Source: Mariprofundaceae bacterium | GTDB lineage: Bacteria > Pseudomonadota > Zetaproteobacteria > Mariprofundales > Mariprofundaceae | Assembly: GCA_021772895.1 (NCBI GenBank) | Contig: JAJFLC010000015.1 | Coordinates: 248,001-312,000 of the forward strand | Direction of reading: 5' to 3' | Length of the DNA stretch: 64,000 bases | Shown here: in pieces, positions 45,740-59,081 of the stretch | Layout: each line of letters begins with the position of its first letter | How positions within the stretch are numbered: position 1 is the stretch's first letter | Position numbers and translations under genes: made by a program | Notes under the pieces: generated by a model | The model's database searches: none | What the model was told of the DNA's origin: nothing | The model's input: the letters and a program-made list of their open reading frames with translations, nothing else

Positions 45740-48403
45740 CTACGAGGCGAGTTGCCTCAACACATAATGCAGGATTCCCCCGTGTTGATAATATTCAACC
45801 TCTTTCGGTGTATCGATACGTACATCCACAGTGAATGATTTTATCAAACCATTTTCATCCGTTGCGGTCACTGTAAGCTGCGTACCTGAACCATCACCAA
45901 TGCCATCAAAATCATACGTCTCCTGACCTGTCAAACCGAGTGTTTCAGCAGACTCACTCGCTTTAAACTGCAACGGAAGAATTCCCATGCCCACAAGGTT
46001 GGAGCGATGAATACGTTCATAGGTTTCTGCAATCACTGCCTGTACACCCTGCAAACGAGGACCTTTGGCCGCCCAATCACGAGAGGAACCTGAGCCATAT
46101 TCTTTACCGGCGATCACAATACTTGCCACAGACGTTTCTTTATATTTCATAGCAGCATCATAAATGCTCATCTGTTCACCGGATGGCTGATGGTTCGTCA
46201 CGCCACCCTCCGTGCCTGGAGCCAGACGGTTACGTAAGCGAATATTGGCAAATGTGCCTCGCATCATGATTTCATGATTGCCACGACGTGAGCCGTAAGA
46301 GTTAAAATCTTTCGGCTCTACACCACGCTCACGCAAGTAGATACCCGCAGGAGAATCAGTCTTGATGGCACCAGCAGGCGAGATATGATCGGTGGTGACA
46401 GAATCTCCCAAAAGTGCCAGCACACGTGCGCCTTTAATATCTGAAACCTTAGCCGTTTTTTGGCTCATACCGTCAAAATATGGTGGATGCTGGATATAAG
46501 TCGATTCAGCATCCCACTCGAAACGATCCCCGATTGGCGCCTTCAAGGCCTGCCAGTTGATATCACCTGCATAAACATTGCCATAAGAAGCTTCGAACTG
46601 CTCAGCGGTCACGCATTGCGCAACTGTGTTAACAATCTCTTTCTGACTTGGCCAGATATCTTTCAAAAACACATCGTTGCCCTTTCCATCCTGACCCAAC
46701 GGTTCATTGTAGAGATCAATATTCATCGTGCCCGCGATTGCATAGGCCACAACCAGTGGCGGACTTGCCAGATAATTCATACGCACCTCGGCATGAACAC
46801 GACCTTCGAAATTACGGTTACCAGAAAGAACAGAGGTTACCGCAAGATCACCTTCAGCAATCGCAGCAGAGACTTCCGCAGGAAGCGGGCCTGAATTGCC
46901 AATACAAGTGGTACAACCATAACCAACCGTATTAAATCCAAGCTGATTCAACGGTTCAGTAAGGCCTGCCTTATCAAGATACTCCGTCACCACCAGTGAA
47001 CCAGGGCCCAGTGATGTTTTCACCCAGGGTGCTGATTTCAAACCAAGGGCCACTGCTTTTTTCGCCACAAGGCCTGCACCCAACATGACGGATGGATTGG
47101 AGGTATTGGTGCAGGAGGTGATGGCAGCAATCACAACAGCGCCATCTTCTATGGTTACCTCCTGACCTTTTATAGTTGTTTGAACCGGTTTGGTCGTAAT
47201 ACCGGCTTCCTGCTTCACTTGCTCAACCGCTTCAAGAAACTTCGCCTTGGATTCAGTCAGGATCACACGATCCTGCGGACGTTTGTGACCGGCCAAACTT
47301 GGCACAACAATCGACATATCCAACTCAAGATATTCGCTGTAGATCGCTTGAGACGGGTTTGCATTATCGCCGCTCTCACGAAAGAAACCCTGTGCTCTGG
47401 CATAGGCTTCAACCAGCGCGATATTTTCAGCGCTGCGATTAGAGAGACGTAGATAGTTTAAAGTCTCATCATCAATCGGGAAAATACCGCATGTTGCGCC
47501 ATATTCAGGTGCCATATTGGCAATGGTTGCACGATCAGCCAGTGGCAAATGATCCAGACCTTCACCATAAAACTCTACAAACTTACCCACCACACCATGT
47601 TGGCGCAGCATCTCTACGATGGTCAAAACAAGGTCAGTGGCAGTGGCCCCTTCAGGTAATTCACCCGTCAATTTAAAACCAACCACCTTGGGCACCAGCA
47701 TCGATATCGCTTGCCCCAGCATTGCAGCTTCTGCTTCAATACCGCCAACGCCCCAACCAAGAACACCCAGACCATTGATCATAGTGGTGTGAGAATCCGT
47801 GCCAACAAGTGTGTCCGGATAAGCAACATTTTCATCATTCACAAACACTGTGCGTGCAAGAAACTCAAGGTTCACCTGATGTACAATGCCAGCCCCTGGC
47901 GGTACAGCCTTGAAGGTTTCAAATGCATTTTGGCCCCATTTCAAAAAGTTATAGCGTTCACGATTTCGTTGAAACTCAATTTCAGTGTTTTTTGTGGCCG
48001 CATCAGCAGATCCAAATATATCCACCTGTACCGAATGATCGATCACCAGCTCAGCAGGTGCCAAAGGTTCGATTTTCCGGGTATCACCACCCAACGCTGC
48101 CATCGCATCACGCATAGCAGCCAGATCCACGACCGCAGGAACACCTGTGAAATCCTGCATCAATACACGAGCAGGCATATAAGCTATTTCATGATTCGGC
48201 TCAGCCTTCTCATCCCAGTTCACTAACCTTTTGATATCATGATCTGTAATATTCACGCCATCTTCACGGCGCAATAAATTTTCCAGAAGTATTTTTAATG
48301 AATACGGAAGGTGAGAAACATCACCGGCAGCATCCAGTTTATAATACGTATATTTTTTTCCCTGAACATCAAGCTCTGCACGAGCATTAAAACTATTGTT
48401 CAC
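45740..48403 (-). CDS. acnA: Aconitate hydratase A
   Basis: 887 residues from the GTG at 48403 ([16 protein letters not shown]), with CAGGAG before it; the longer frame is not needed. Cluster cysteines are in [14 protein letters not shown] and [14 protein letters not shown]; also [20 protein letters not shown] and [16 protein letters not shown]. Citrate-isocitrate isomerase of the TCA cycle, monomeric IRP-like form. Confidence 0.97.
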   Translation of the reverse strand: MNNSFNARAELDVQGKKYTYYKLDAAGDVSHLPYSLKILLENLLRREDGVNITDHDIKRLVNWDEKAEPNHEIAYMPARVLMQDFTGVPAVVDLAAMRDAMAALGGDTRKIEPLAPAELVIDHSVQVDIFGSADAATKNTEIEFQRNRERYNFLKWGQNAFETFKAVPPGAGIVHQVNLEFLARTVFVNDENVAYPDTLVGTDSHTTMINGLGVLGWGVGGIEAEAAMLGQAISMLVPKVVGFKLTGELPEGATATDLVLTIVEMLRQHGVVGKFVEFYGEGLDHLPLADRATIANMAPEYGATCGIFPIDDETLNYLRLSNRSAENIALVEAYARAQGFFRESGDNANPSQAIYSEYLELDMSIVVPSLAGHKRPQDRVILTESKAKFLEAVEQVKQEAGITTKPVQTTIKGQEVTIEDGAVVIAAITSCTNTSNPSVMLGAGLVAKKAVALGLKSAPWVKTSLGPGSLVVTEYLDKAGLTEPLNQLGFNTVGYGCTTCIGNSGPLPAEVSAAIAEGDLAVTSVLSGNRNFEGRVHAEVRMNYLASPPLVVAYAIAGTMNIDLYNEPLGQDGKGNDVFLKDIWPSQKEIVNTVAQCVTAEQFEASYGNVYAGDINWQALKAPIGDRFEWDAESTYIQHPPYFDGMSQKTAKVSDIKGARVLALLGDSVTTDHISPAGAIKTDSPAGIYLRERGVEPKDFNSYGSRRGNHEIMMRGTFANIRLRNRLAPGTEGGVTNHQPSGEQMSIYDAAMKYKETSVASIVIAGKEYGSGSSRDWAAKGPRLQGVQAVIAETYERIHRSNLVGMGILPLQFKASESAETLGLTGQETYDFDGIGDGSGTQLTVTATDENGLIKSFTVDVRIDTPKEVEYYQHGGILHYVLRQLAS

Positions 48404-48491
48404 AAAAAATCTCCTGACGATCAATAAATTCGAAGCGCCGAACACTAACCCCGGGCAGCAGGTTTCTAAAGTGCATAATGACTCAATGTGT

Positions 48492-49178
48492 TTATTCTAA
48501 TTCCAGATAGAAAATATTCATCGGCTCGCCCTTGCCTTTAAAATGCACTGCGTTTAAAAACCGACAATGCTTTTTAGCTAATTTTTCCGGCATGGTTTTT
48601 CTGCTTTCTTCCGTAACCAAACCCTGAAAGGGTTGCGCAATTCCGCATAGTCGAGCCGCCGTATTTACCACATCACCAATCACTGTAAGTTCCCTGCGGG
48701 ACTTATCTCCCACCAGTCCCAAAAGCACCTTTCCATCATGCAAACTAAACCCCACCTTGCATGGCAACAAACCACTCTCTTTTTCCTTTTCAGAAAGGGT
48801 CTTTAACACCTCTAAAAGGCATTTCATGGCATTTTCTCCTCGCTTCGCACCAGAGAAACATGCCAGCAGACCATCACCAAGAAACTTATTAATACTGCCA
48901 TGATGTTTAAGAATAATACCTGTCTGGATTGATAAGCTTGCATTGATTGATGCATAGACATCACGTGGGTCAAACTTTTCAGCCAACTCGGTAAACCCGC
49001 GCATATCACTGAATAAAATGGTCATATGCTCTTCAAAAGCCAGATCATTGGGTATATCAGGTTCATATTTTTCCAGCATTCTCAATGTTTCAGCAGGGAG
49101 AAATGCATTCAGCGAAGTCACTTTGTGCAATTCGGTCGATTTATTTAATTCATCCATAATTTTCCCAGTCTCCATCAC
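48492..49178 (-). CDS. Class III adenylate/guanylate cyclase
   Basis: 228 residues, catalytic domain only. Metal Asp in [19 protein letters not shown], second Asp in [15 protein letters not shown], and the [17 protein letters not shown] segment that carries substrate-site residues. No membrane or sensor domain. Likely makes cAMP, though GTP use is not excluded. Divergent from the thioesterase. Confidence 0.85.
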   Translation of the reverse strand: MMETGKIMDELNKSTELHKVTSLNAFLPAETLRMLEKYEPDIPNDLAFEEHMTILFSDMRGFTELAEKFDPRDVYASINASLSIQTGIILKHHGSINKFLGDGLLACFSGAKRGENAMKCLLEVLKTLSEKEKESGLLPCKVGFSLHDGKVLLGLVGDKSRRELTVIGDVVNTAARLCGIAQPFQGLVTEESRKTMPEKLAKKHCRFLNAVHFKGKGEPMNIFYLELE

Positions 49179-49263
49179 TTCACATCATTATCGGCACAAC
49201 TTGTTAAACATTAAATTTACCAAATCACTTACGCAAAAGAGCTGCCAAAGTTAGTATGGCTTC

Positions 49264-49719
49264 ATGGTCCAAAAAAATATTAGCAATTCGTTTACAGCCT
49301 ATGATGGTCGTGTTCAAAAAAGTGACCTGAATGGTTACGGTCTCATGCATGGCGGAAGACTGTTAACACTTTGTGATGAAATTGGTTATCTCGCCGCAAA
49401 AAAGCATGCCGAATGTGATTGCCTGACACGCGCAGCGCATAACATCGAATTCTTTTCTACGATGAAAGAAAAGGAACTGTTTTCAGTACAAGCTCAAGTC
49501 GTATTAACCGGAAAGACAACGATGTGGGTTGACTGTATCATTCAACATGAACAACAAACCGTCATGAGTGGCGTGTTTGTCTATATCGCCATCGATAAAA
49601 ACTTCAAATCAATCCCTGTGCCTGCAATCCAGATTCAAAACCAACAGGAAAAGAAGGCACAGTTTTCAATGCAGCAGCTCTATGATCAAGTCACAATGAA
49701 GACAGAAAAAAAGCCCTGA
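49264..49719 (+). CDS. Hot-dog acyl-CoA thioesterase (YciA-like)
   Basis: 151 residues. DLNGYGLMHGGRLLTLCDEIG carries the hot-dog Asn/His-Gly-Gly and Asp; AAHNIEFFSTMKEKELFSVQ follows. Hydrolyses acyl-CoA; substrate length unknown. Its stop codon lies in the terminator stem. Confidence 0.85.
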   Translation: MVQKNISNSFTAYDGRVQKSDLNGYGLMHGGRLLTLCDEIGYLAAKKHAECDCLTRAAHNIEFFSTMKEKELFSVQAQVVLTGKTTMWVDCIIQHEQQTVMSGVFVYIAIDKNFKSIPVPAIQIQNQQEKKAQFSMQQLYDQVTMKTEKKP

Positions 49720-49738
49720 CCGGCAGATCAGGGCTTTA
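49710..49738 (+). terminator. Terminator of the thioesterase gene
   Basis: Arms AAAGCCCTGA and TCAGGGCTTT with a 9-base loop. The left arm includes the stop codon TGA. Confidence 0.85.
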
Positions 49739-49898
49739 ATATCCGGCGCAAAACACTAGGGAGGGGAGGAAGAATCTGCGCCGAACACGATGAACGATAA
49801 GCGCTGATAATGACTGCAAAGTTAATGCGTCATGAAATTCCATTAATATGAGATATTTGCATCAGAAATATTACGAACCATGACTTTTACAGAAAAAT

Positions 49899-49922
49899 AA
49901 AGGGCCTCATAAGGCCCTTTTG
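49899..49922 (-). terminator. Terminator of tRNA-Gln
   Basis: AAAGGGCCT / AGGCCCTTT stem, on the minus strand followed by ATTTTTCTG, 5 bases after the tRNA CCA end. Confidence 0.8.
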
Positions 49923-49927
49923 CTTAT

Positions 49928-50001
49928 TGGCTGGGGGACGTGGATTCGAACCACGATTGACGGTGTCAGAGACCGCTGTCCTACCATTAGTCGATCCCCC
50001 T
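49928..50001 (-). tRNA. tRNA-Gln (anticodon CUG)
   Basis: 74 bases with encoded CCA. T-arm CGTGGTTCGAATCCACG, anticodon arm GCGGT CTCTGAC ACCGT (loop CT-CTG-AC), acceptor GGGGGA pairing with TCCCCC. Reads CAG. The first base is A opposite A72, where E. coli tRNA-Gln has a weak U-A pair. Confidence 0.9.
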
Positions 50002-50013
50002 AAAGGAGGCCGC

Positions 50014-50042
50014 ACATTAATTGCAGCCGTTAAGTTCGTCAA
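50014..50042 (-). promoter_or_regulatory. Promoter of tRNA-Gln
   Basis: TTGACG (50042-50037), 17 bases, TAATGT (50019-50014), placing the transcript start just before the tRNA 5' end. Confidence 0.65.
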
Positions 50043-50060
50043 TTGCCAATCAATGACAAT

Positions 50061-50083
50061 CAAAAAGGGGACGCTACCCTTTT
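50061..50083. repeat. GGGTAGCGTCCCC repeat, copy 2 (reverse)
   Basis: AAAAAGGGGACGCTACCCTT, reverse complement of the motif at 6965 and 50536. The rest of 50084-50248 is AT-rich and shows nothing else. Confidence 0.55.
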
Positions 50084-50248
50084 ACCTTGATCCTCACCCC
50101 TCCCCCAAATAGTTGAAATGTAATCGCAAAAAAATGTCCAGTATAAGAAAAACAAGGTGTTTACTTAAATTTCACAATTATACATACCAAAATAGCTATA
50201 AAAGCCAATATTTTAACAGGTTAATTAGTAAAAAATGACATCCCCATA

Positions 50249-50468
50249 AATCAATCGAGTCTGACCCCATCGATCCTATTTGGCTTGGTCAGGTATGCAG
50301 TAGAACGTTGTGAAGACTTAGGTTCTTGCCTTCCCGGGAACGCCGAGGAGGAATAGACAGAATTCATGTCCAATGAAACGGGATATGAAGTAGCTTGTTG
50401 TTTCGTAACGCTCTCAAGCATCTATCAATCAACTCTATGGGACAGCAGTGAGTCTGACCCCATTGATT
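50249..50468. repeat. MITE-like repeat, copy B
   Basis: About 220 bases from AATCAATCGAGTCTGACCCC to AGTCTGACCCCATTGATT, the uninterrupted form of the repeat at 7599. Ends are short inverted repeats (AATCAAT/ATTGATT). It contains GAGGAGGAATAGACAGAATT and an ATG with a short open frame (MSNETGYEVACCFVTLSSIY...), but this frame is not conserved as a known protein. Moved perhaps by a transposase in trans. Confidence 0.7.
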
Positions 50469-50470
50469 GG

Positions 50471-50530
50471 TTAAACACGTGCGCCGAACGACCCGGTGGG
50501 GTGATGGATACCAGATTACCAAGATTGTCA
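50471..50530 (-). pseudogene. 60-base stray fragment of an RHS gene
   Basis: Matches 52638-52697 inside the RHS gene at 57 of 60 positions, same orientation; it would encode a YD-repeat piece ([10 protein letters not shown] type). It begins 2 bases after the end of the MITE-like repeat. A relic of another RHS copy or of a rearrangement. Confidence 0.75.
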
Positions 50531-50535
50531 CTCAT

Positions 50536-50557
50536 AAAGGGTAGCGTCCCCTTTTCC
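50536..50557. repeat. GGGTAGCGTCCCC repeat, copy 3
   Basis: AAAGGGTAGCGTCCCCTTTT, directly after the RHS fragment and next to the stop of the small membrane protein. Confidence 0.55.
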
Positions 50558-50787
50558 TAGAATACGTCTTTTATCAAAGACATAGATATATACAAAAATT
50601 GAAGAGCGATTAGCAGAATCAATAGTGGTCCAGCATACTTTAGAAAAGTAGGTGCCCATGTGCCGATTTTCAAAACACCTAAATAATATGGGCCAGATCT
50701 ATTTAATATTTGTCTGTATAATTTAATAACCCATAAAAAAAGTGCCCCATGAAAAACAAGTGCAATTATTTGAATTAATAAAGTCAT
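50557..50787 (-). CDS. Small membrane protein, candidate RHS immunity protein
   Basis: 76 residues with two hydrophobic helices (LLIQIIALVFHGALFLWVI; YAGPLLILLIALQFLYISM) around a basic loop (KLYRQILNRSGPYYLG). The ATG is one base after the RHS stop, with AGAGGAA inside the RHS end, so it is translated with the RHS gene. Position right after a polymorphic toxin is that of an immunity gene. Its function is inferred only from this. Confidence 0.6.
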   Translation of the reverse strand: MTLLIQIIALVFHGALFLWVIKLYRQILNRSGPYYLGVLKIGTWAPTFLKYAGPLLILLIALQFLYISMSLIKDVF

Positions 50788-50788
50788 G

Positions 50789-53173
50789 TTATTTCCTCTC
50801 AGGGCATGTTTTTGGCTGATCGCCTAATGATCGCATAGCTTCAATGTACCCAGTAATCCCGTCTATACCAAAACTTCGAAATGATTTTAGCAACCCATGA
50901 AAACTAGCAAATTGATCAACAGAATTCCCAATGCCTTCGCCTTGTTCACCTCCTAGTGCTTCCCCTAATTGACCAGCAACTCCGGCGTGATTCTTTCCGT
51001 TCAACGCATTCATGATTCCAATTCCGGCATTTGCCATGTTATAAAGTCCGTGAGCGGCCACAGCCGTACCAATTGGAAATGCAATTGGGGCTGCAGCTCC
51101 ACCTGTTGCAACAGAAGCCACAAGCATGGCACCAATTCCACCTACTGCTTCGGCAGTACCTGCGACAAATGCTACAGAACTAGTGCCTAGACCAACAAAA
51201 TCAACAAGGCCTGTCGAATCGAACCCATTAATTGGATCACTTAATATATAGCCGTATAGATTCATATCCATCCCTGCAAAGCGGATTGGATCTTTCGCAG
51301 TCCACCGCCCAGTCTCAGGGTCATAATCCCTTGCTCCGAAACGGATGAGCTTCGTGTCTATATCATAGATGCCACCAGCAAAACCAAATGGCTGCATGCC
51401 CGGATTGGTGTCATTCGTGACGTTACCCCAATCATCATAGTCCATTCGCTGGACGATGGTGTTATCGGTTGTATTAACCACAAGGCGAGGTGAGCCAAGA
51501 TGATCGCTAATGATTCTGTAAGTGATGCCACCCTTAATCATATAGTCAGGTACATTAGGCTTGCTTCCGTAAACAAATCTTGAAGTCACATTACCTGCGC
51601 CATCAAGCTCAGCCACAGGGTTGAGCTGATCCTTGTACAAGAAGCCTTGAACCAGCGTGCCGTTGACCTTTTTACCAATCCTACGATTGCGCCCATCCAC
51701 CACATAATCAACCGTGGTCGCATTCGGCAAAGTTGCAGACATTAGATTACCCAGCACGTCATACGTATACGATGTTGTTCCAGTCGCTGCTACTTTAGAA
51801 GCTAACTCACCGTTCGCGGTATAGGTGTAGTTAATACCGTTCCAGCTTGTGAGACGATCCTGACCATCATAGAAGGAAAGAATGCCGCCAGCCTTATTGT
51901 AGCCACCAATGCGATTGCCATTGCTGTCATACTGATAAACAGCCGTGGCAACCCCATTCTCAGCGACACCCGTTAAACGCCCAGCAGTGTCATACACATA
52001 ATCCGTAGTGGTTGTCACACCTTGGATTATTTCACTTTTATGCGTAATTCGACCTAGTTTATCTCTTTGATACGAAATATTATAATTATCTACACCAAAA
52101 GAGGCATTGTAGGCACTTGTTTCACCAAATACATTGTAAGTATTTGTGGTATTTACACCTGCAATAGTCGTACCAGTTAACAGTCCGTTCTGAACATCAC
52201 GGCTCAAGGTCAGCGCACCCGAACCCGTCAGCAGACCATCAACATCATAGGTATAGGCAATCGGGGTTGCACCCACTGTTCTGGAGGTAACACGGAAGTT
52301 GTTATCGTAAGCCACAGATACCGAACCACTCACAGCACCCGCCCATGTTTCACTCAATGGAAGTGCGCCATCATAGGTATAACTCAACGTGCCCAGATCA
52401 GGCGCGGTGATAGTTGATAGATGCCCTGTCGTCGCACTATACGTGTAGCCCACACTACCTCGCGGCAGTGTCTGTGTGCTTAATCTACCAGCAGTGTCAT
52501 ACGCCAGCGCCAAGGTCTGCAAATCCGGTCTTGTCACCTGCGTGAGCTGCTTGGCAAGGTTGTATTGATAACTGGTTGCACCCGTACCAACCACAGCAGG
52601 CGGCGTGTATCCCGCCTCAAGACTGACTGCCGTGTAGTTAAACACGTGAGCCGAACGACCCGGTGGTGTGATGGATAACAGATTACCAAGATTGTCATAG
52701 CTGTAAGCAATCACCCGGCTATCCGGCAAGGTCTGACTTGTGACTCGGCCCATCAGATCATAAGCAAATGAAGTGTTTCGATTCAGCGCATCGGTCACAC
52801 TCGCCACATTACCCGCTGCATCATAGGCAATCGAGCTGCTGCGTGCCGCTGCACCCGTGCCGACCGTAGAAGCTGTCAGCCTGCCGCGCAGATCGTACGT
52901 GTAAGCAGTCGAGGCCAGACCCGGTGTGGTCTCAGATGTCGTCAGCAGATCGGTCACACTGTAGCTGACCGTGGCCGTGCGTCCGCCCGGTGTGGTGATG
53001 GTGCGTGTGCCTGCGACCACATCATCCACGATGCTGGTGACAAGCGCATTGTCTGTGATCGTGCGGGTGATCACGTCCGGTTTGCCATCGGCATTGTTAT
53101 CTGCATAAATCATTCCCAACCCTTCACACTGCATACACAAAATCATACGCCGTTTAGCCTTGCCAAACAACAT
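50789..53173 (-). CDS. RHS/YD-repeat protein, 5'-truncated, with variable C-terminal tip
   Basis: 794 residues as open frame; the true RHS sequence begins near [16 protein letters not shown] (about residue 23). Many YD repeats ([35 protein letters not shown]). The RHS core [18 protein letters not shown]...DSTGL ends near residue 656. The last 138 residues are a different domain: a glycine-rich hydrophobic stretch then a small charged end (PKTCPERK), as expected for a toxin tip. No toxin family recognised. The N-terminus with its export signal is missing, cut by the transposase, so it may no longer be delivered. Confidence 0.8.
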   Translation of the reverse strand: MLFGKAKRRMILCMQCEGLGMIYADNNADGKPDVITRTITDNALVTSIVDDVVAGTRTITTPGGRTATVSYSVTDLLTTSETTPGLASTAYTYDLRGRLTASTVGTGAAARSSSIAYDAAGNVASVTDALNRNTSFAYDLMGRVTSQTLPDSRVIAYSYDNLGNLLSITPPGRSAHVFNYTAVSLEAGYTPPAVVGTGATSYQYNLAKQLTQVTRPDLQTLALAYDTAGRLSTQTLPRGSVGYTYSATTGHLSTITAPDLGTLSYTYDGALPLSETWAGAVSGSVSVAYDNNFRVTSRTVGATPIAYTYDVDGLLTGSGALTLSRDVQNGLLTGTTIAGVNTTNTYNVFGETSAYNASFGVDNYNISYQRDKLGRITHKSEIIQGVTTTTDYVYDTAGRLTGVAENGVATAVYQYDSNGNRIGGYNKAGGILSFYDGQDRLTSWNGINYTYTANGELASKVAATGTTSYTYDVLGNLMSATLPNATTVDYVVDGRNRRIGKKVNGTLVQGFLYKDQLNPVAELDGAGNVTSRFVYGSKPNVPDYMIKGGITYRIISDHLGSPRLVVNTTDNTIVQRMDYDDWGNVTNDTNPGMQPFGFAGGIYDIDTKLIRFGARDYDPETGRWTAKDPIRFAGMDMNLYGYILSDPINGFDSTGLVDFVGLGTSSVAFVAGTAEAVGGIGAMLVASVATGGAAAPIAFPIGTAVAAHGLYNMANAGIGIMNALNGKNHAGVAGQLGEALGGEQGEGIGNSVDQFASFHGLLKSFRSFGIDGITGYIEAMRSLGDQPKTCPERK

Positions 53174-53187
53174 GTAAAGGAGAGGGA

Positions 53188-54075
53188 ATGGTGTTGTTTT
53201 TATCTACCCTAAGTGTCTGGTGGTTTTATCAATGGCTTTGCGCGCTTCGCTTTCACAAAACATTTAATCACGGTCATCTTAAACAGGCCCGACAGGGTGG
53301 ACACCGCTATTACCAGCCAAAACCTGCGTGGGTAAAAAAGCGGGTGATTCGTCTCAAGGCACTGATGCCTCTGGCTGGATGTCGAACCATTGCGCACACT
53401 TTTAACCAGATGCATCAGCACAAAGGCATGACGGTTGGTAAAAGTTATGTGCATAACATTATCAAGCAGCATCACTATGAGATTCAGGTATTAAGAAGAC
53501 GCATCAAACACAAACGCCCTAACCCCCTGCCCCACAATCTGATTTGGGGTGTTGATCTGACGGGTAAAACAGATTCAACAGGCAAATTGCACAATATCCT
53601 TGGTATCGTTGAACATCAGAGCCGCGCATGCCTGACACTTGCTGCGCTTACGGACAAGACATCTATAACTCTGCTGGAATACCTCATTGCCGCCATCAAA
53701 CGATACGGAAAACCACAATCTGTCCGCACCGATAATGAAGCCATATTTACCTCCAGACTCTTTCGCTTCGGGTTATGGTTTCTCGGTATCCGCCATCAAC
53801 ACACAGAGGTCGCATGCCCTTGGCAGAATGGAAAGGTTGAGCGATTTTTCGGTACGCTGAAAGAGAAACTCAATCAATGGGAAGTCAGTTCATTCGGAGA
53901 GCTGAACCACTCGCTGCATCTGTTCCGGTTCTGGTATAACGAGGTCAGGCCGCATGACTATTTGAACGGCTGCACGCCTGCCGAAGTGTGGCGTGGTTCA
54001 AAGGGAAGCCCAAACCGGGCAAAGTGGTTTGAAGCGTGGGATGGATTACTTGTCGGTTACTGGTTGCCTCCATGA
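53188..54075 (+). CDS. DDE integrase-core transposase
   Basis: 295 residues. Integrase core with D123 (WGVDLTG), D182 (RTDNEAIF) and E218 ([11 protein letters not shown]), 35 residues between the last two. The end [16 protein letters not shown] is typical. AAAGGAGAGGGA precedes the ATG. It looks intact. It lies between the RHS body and an apparent RHS N-terminus, so it probably inserted there. I see no clear terminal inverted repeats, so the element's limits are unknown. Confidence 0.85.
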   Translation: MVLFLSTLSVWWFYQWLCALRFHKTFNHGHLKQARQGGHRYYQPKPAWVKKRVIRLKALMPLAGCRTIAHTFNQMHQHKGMTVGKSYVHNIIKQHHYEIQVLRRRIKHKRPNPLPHNLIWGVDLTGKTDSTGKLHNILGIVEHQSRACLTLAALTDKTSITLLEYLIAAIKRYGKPQSVRTDNEAIFTSRLFRFGLWFLGIRHQHTEVACPWQNGKVERFFGTLKEKLNQWEVSSFGELNHSLHLFRFWYNEVRPHDYLNGCTPAEVWRGSKGSPNRAKWFEAWDGLLVGYWLPP

Positions 54076-54218
54076 CTGGAAATCAGGCAGTGATTTTTCA
54101 GGACTATGCGGACAAAAAACCACTGTCCGCAGGTTTACCGTGTTTTGGCTGGGAACATGGAGGGAAAATTGAGTGGTATGACACCAAAACAGTCAAAGAT
54201 GGAGAAAAAATGATATAA
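54072..54218 (+). CDS. Small ORF coupled to the transposase
   Basis: 48 residues ([20 protein letters not shown]...), starting at an ATG overlapping the transposase stop (ATGA). Hydrophilic, no known domain. The overlap suggests real translation, but the ORF is short and may be the end of the element. Confidence 0.35.
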   Translation: MTGNQAVIFQDYADKKPLSAGLPCFGWEHGGKIEWYDTKTVKDGEKMI

Positions 54219-54250
54219 AAGGGCTGAAAAACCATCACCTCAATGCCAAT

Positions 54251-54454
54251 TTAGTGCAAAAACATGCCTGAATCAGCCAGTATTTTACCGCCGGACACTT
54301 GGACGGGACAATCTACTGGAGATAATACAGCCGCATTGGAAGCCAATGGAAATAGGCCCAAGAAGCAAATGCTTAAAACTCTATAGACCCATTGATCTGC
54401 AAAAAAACTATTTAGATTATTTAAATATGAATTAGCTTGATACAAAAATACCAT
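54251..54454 (-). pseudogene. Probable signal-peptide end of the split RHS gene
   Basis: 67 residues. GGAGAGGGGA before ATG. A membrane-export segment VLSICFLGLFPLASNAA is followed by VLSPVDCPVQVSGG, which looks like the mature start of a secreted protein, and then a short tail into the mobile sequence. Same strand as the RHS body and just beyond the transposase. Reading it as the lost RHS N-terminus is inference; the middle of the gene would have been deleted. Confidence 0.5.
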
Positions 54455-54511
54455 TCCCCTCTCCCAAGACGCTTACTTTTAGGTACCTGAGTAAAAAACA
54501 ACAGGAGAGGA

Positions 54512-57290
<2,779 letters not shown>

Positions 57291-57297
<7 letters not shown>

Positions 57298-57566
57298 TTT
57301 ACGCTCTCCTTTGGTAACATCGTCAAGGCCTCTTCAAGCTCGGCCTGATTGATAACATGTTTCATTTTCACCACACCATCGATCAGTAAAACCGGCACAT
57401 CGGCTCCATACTTAACAGCCAATTCGAGTGTCTGGTCCACATCAATCACTTCAATCATATCCAATGAGCAAAGACCTTTTTTTACAGCGCGAAGCACTGC
57501 TGCCTCTGCATCCTCACAAAGGCAGCATGCTTTCCGACTCATCAATTGAATCTGTAAAAGACTCAA
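57291..57566 (-). CDS. Glutaredoxin-like protein (DUF836 type)
   Basis: 91 residues. MSRKACCLCEDAEAAVL gives a CxxC site, with VDQTLELAVKYGADVPVLLI and the cis-Pro VPVLL of the thioredoxin fold. Redox partner unknown; overlap with the TlpA-type gene suggests joint work. Confidence 0.85.
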
Positions 57567-57573
57567 ATCTCTG

Positions 57574-58953
57574 TTATTTCCTGGGCGGATAAATCACAGT
57601 GAAAACCTGATCACCATGGCGATCAATCAATACACGAAGCGCAACACCATCTTCCAGCACTTTTGCATATTTTTCAAAAGCTTTTGGATTTGCAACAACC
57701 CGGCCATTAACCTTCACAATCACATCGCCATTCTCAATAGCCGCTCGAGCCGCAGGAGAGCCTCGACGTATCTGCCTGACAACAACGCCTCGTTTAGTTC
57801 GAACACGCAGTGCTTCAGCCGTCTCCGGTGTCAGCGATTCGAGTACCAGCCCATGTGATGCATCTTTTTTATTTCGTTTTTTTGAAGCACTTAACATTTC
57901 ATCATCCGGCATGGCCTCAACCACAACAGGGATGGTGATTCGTTTACCATCACGAATAATTCCAACATTCACTTTATCACCAGGCTTATGGCCTGCAACA
58001 CGAATAGGAAGATCATGCGCCTGTTTAATCTCATCCTTGTCAATTCGGACAATCACATCACCCGCCTGAATACCCGCTTTATCTGCCGCCGAGCCAGCTT
58101 CAACTTGTGGAATCAATGCGCCATGACGATTTTTCAAGCCAAGTGCCTTCATCGTTTCTTTATCAATATCACGGATGTGTACACCAAGTCGTGCACGACG
58201 AACCTTCCCACTTTCACGCAATTCAGAGAATACAGACTTCGCAAGATTAATCGGAATGGCAAACCCAATGCCATTATTGCCCCCGCTACGAGAATAGATT
58301 GCGGTATTGATACCAATCACTTCACCTTTAGCGTTAAAAAGCGGACCGCCCGAGTTTCCCGGATTAATCGCAGCATCCGTCTGAATAAAATTATCATAAG
58401 GGCCAGCACCAATCACACGTCCCTTAGCGGAAACAATGCCCGCAGTAACCGTTTGCTCCAGACCAAATGGATTACCAATCGCAACCACCCAGTCGCCTAC
58501 GCGCAACTTCTTTGAATCTCCCAACGTGACCGCATGCAGTCCTTTTGCATCAATTTTCAACAATGCAAGATCAAGTTTGGCATCTGAACCGATGATCTCG
58601 GCTGTAAATTCTTCGCCATCACTGTTTCGCACAACCACTTCATCAGCACCTTCAACCACATGATTATTGGTGATCACATAACCATCTTTTGAAAGAATGA
58701 AACCGGAACCAAGTGAGTGGCGCTCCTGAGGTTGTTGATTACGAAACATATCTCTAAACAGATCATCAAAAGGAGAACCAAAAGGCATCTGAGGAACCAT
58801 CTGCTGTGTTCGCACTTTTTGTGTCGTGCTGATATTCACCACTGAGTATTTCTGTTCCGTTGCCAGATCTGCAAAACTTTCGGGCATTGCCTGTGTCAAG
58901 CCGGGCACACATAAGAGCATAAAAATGCCAATAAACAATCTGTATGTTTTCAA
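57574..58953 (-). CDS. degQ: Do-type periplasmic serine protease
   Basis: 459 residues from a TTG at 58953 with AAGGAG before it ([18 protein letters not shown] is then a normal signal peptide). Trypsin-like triad: TNNHVVEG (His), KLDLALLKI (Asp), GNSGGPLFN (Ser). Two PDZ domains follow. Degrades misfolded envelope proteins. The DegP/DegQ choice is open; Q-linker is short, favouring DegQ. Confidence 0.93.
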   Translation of the reverse strand: MKTYRLFIGIFMLLCVPGLTQAMPESFADLATEQKYSVVNISTTQKVRTQQMVPQMPFGSPFDDLFRDMFRNQQPQERHSLGSGFILSKDGYVITNNHVVEGADEVVVRNSDGEEFTAEIIGSDAKLDLALLKIDAKGLHAVTLGDSKKLRVGDWVVAIGNPFGLEQTVTAGIVSAKGRVIGAGPYDNFIQTDAAINPGNSGGPLFNAKGEVIGINTAIYSRSGGNNGIGFAIPINLAKSVFSELRESGKVRRARLGVHIRDIDKETMKALGLKNRHGALIPQVEAGSAADKAGIQAGDVIVRIDKDEIKQAHDLPIRVAGHKPGDKVNVGIIRDGKRITIPVVVEAMPDDEMLSASKKRNKKDASHGLVLESLTPETAEALRVRTKRGVVVRQIRRGSPAARAAIENGDVIVKVNGRVVANPKAFEKYAKVLEDGVALRVLIDRHGDQVFTVIYPPRK

Positions 58954-59081
58954 TTCATTCTCCTTCAATAAATTAGCAGAACGGATCATTCAGGTTTTAG
59001 ATGAATAAATCATGAAAAAAGTCAGCTTTTCAAAATTAAATTCATTTTAGCTGATCGTTTTATCGAATCCTTTCGTTTAAA

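Noticed and set aside
47711-48226. 171-residue plus-strand frame
   Set aside because: Antisense to acnA.
49927-50112. Short protein-like frame (MAGGRGFEPRLTVSE...)
   Set aside because: It is the well-known false ORF over a tRNA read on the opposite strand.
50366-50560. Short ORF MSNETGYEVACC... in repeat copy B
   Set aside because: In copy A the frame runs into the IS and in copy B into RHS debris; no sign of selection on the protein.
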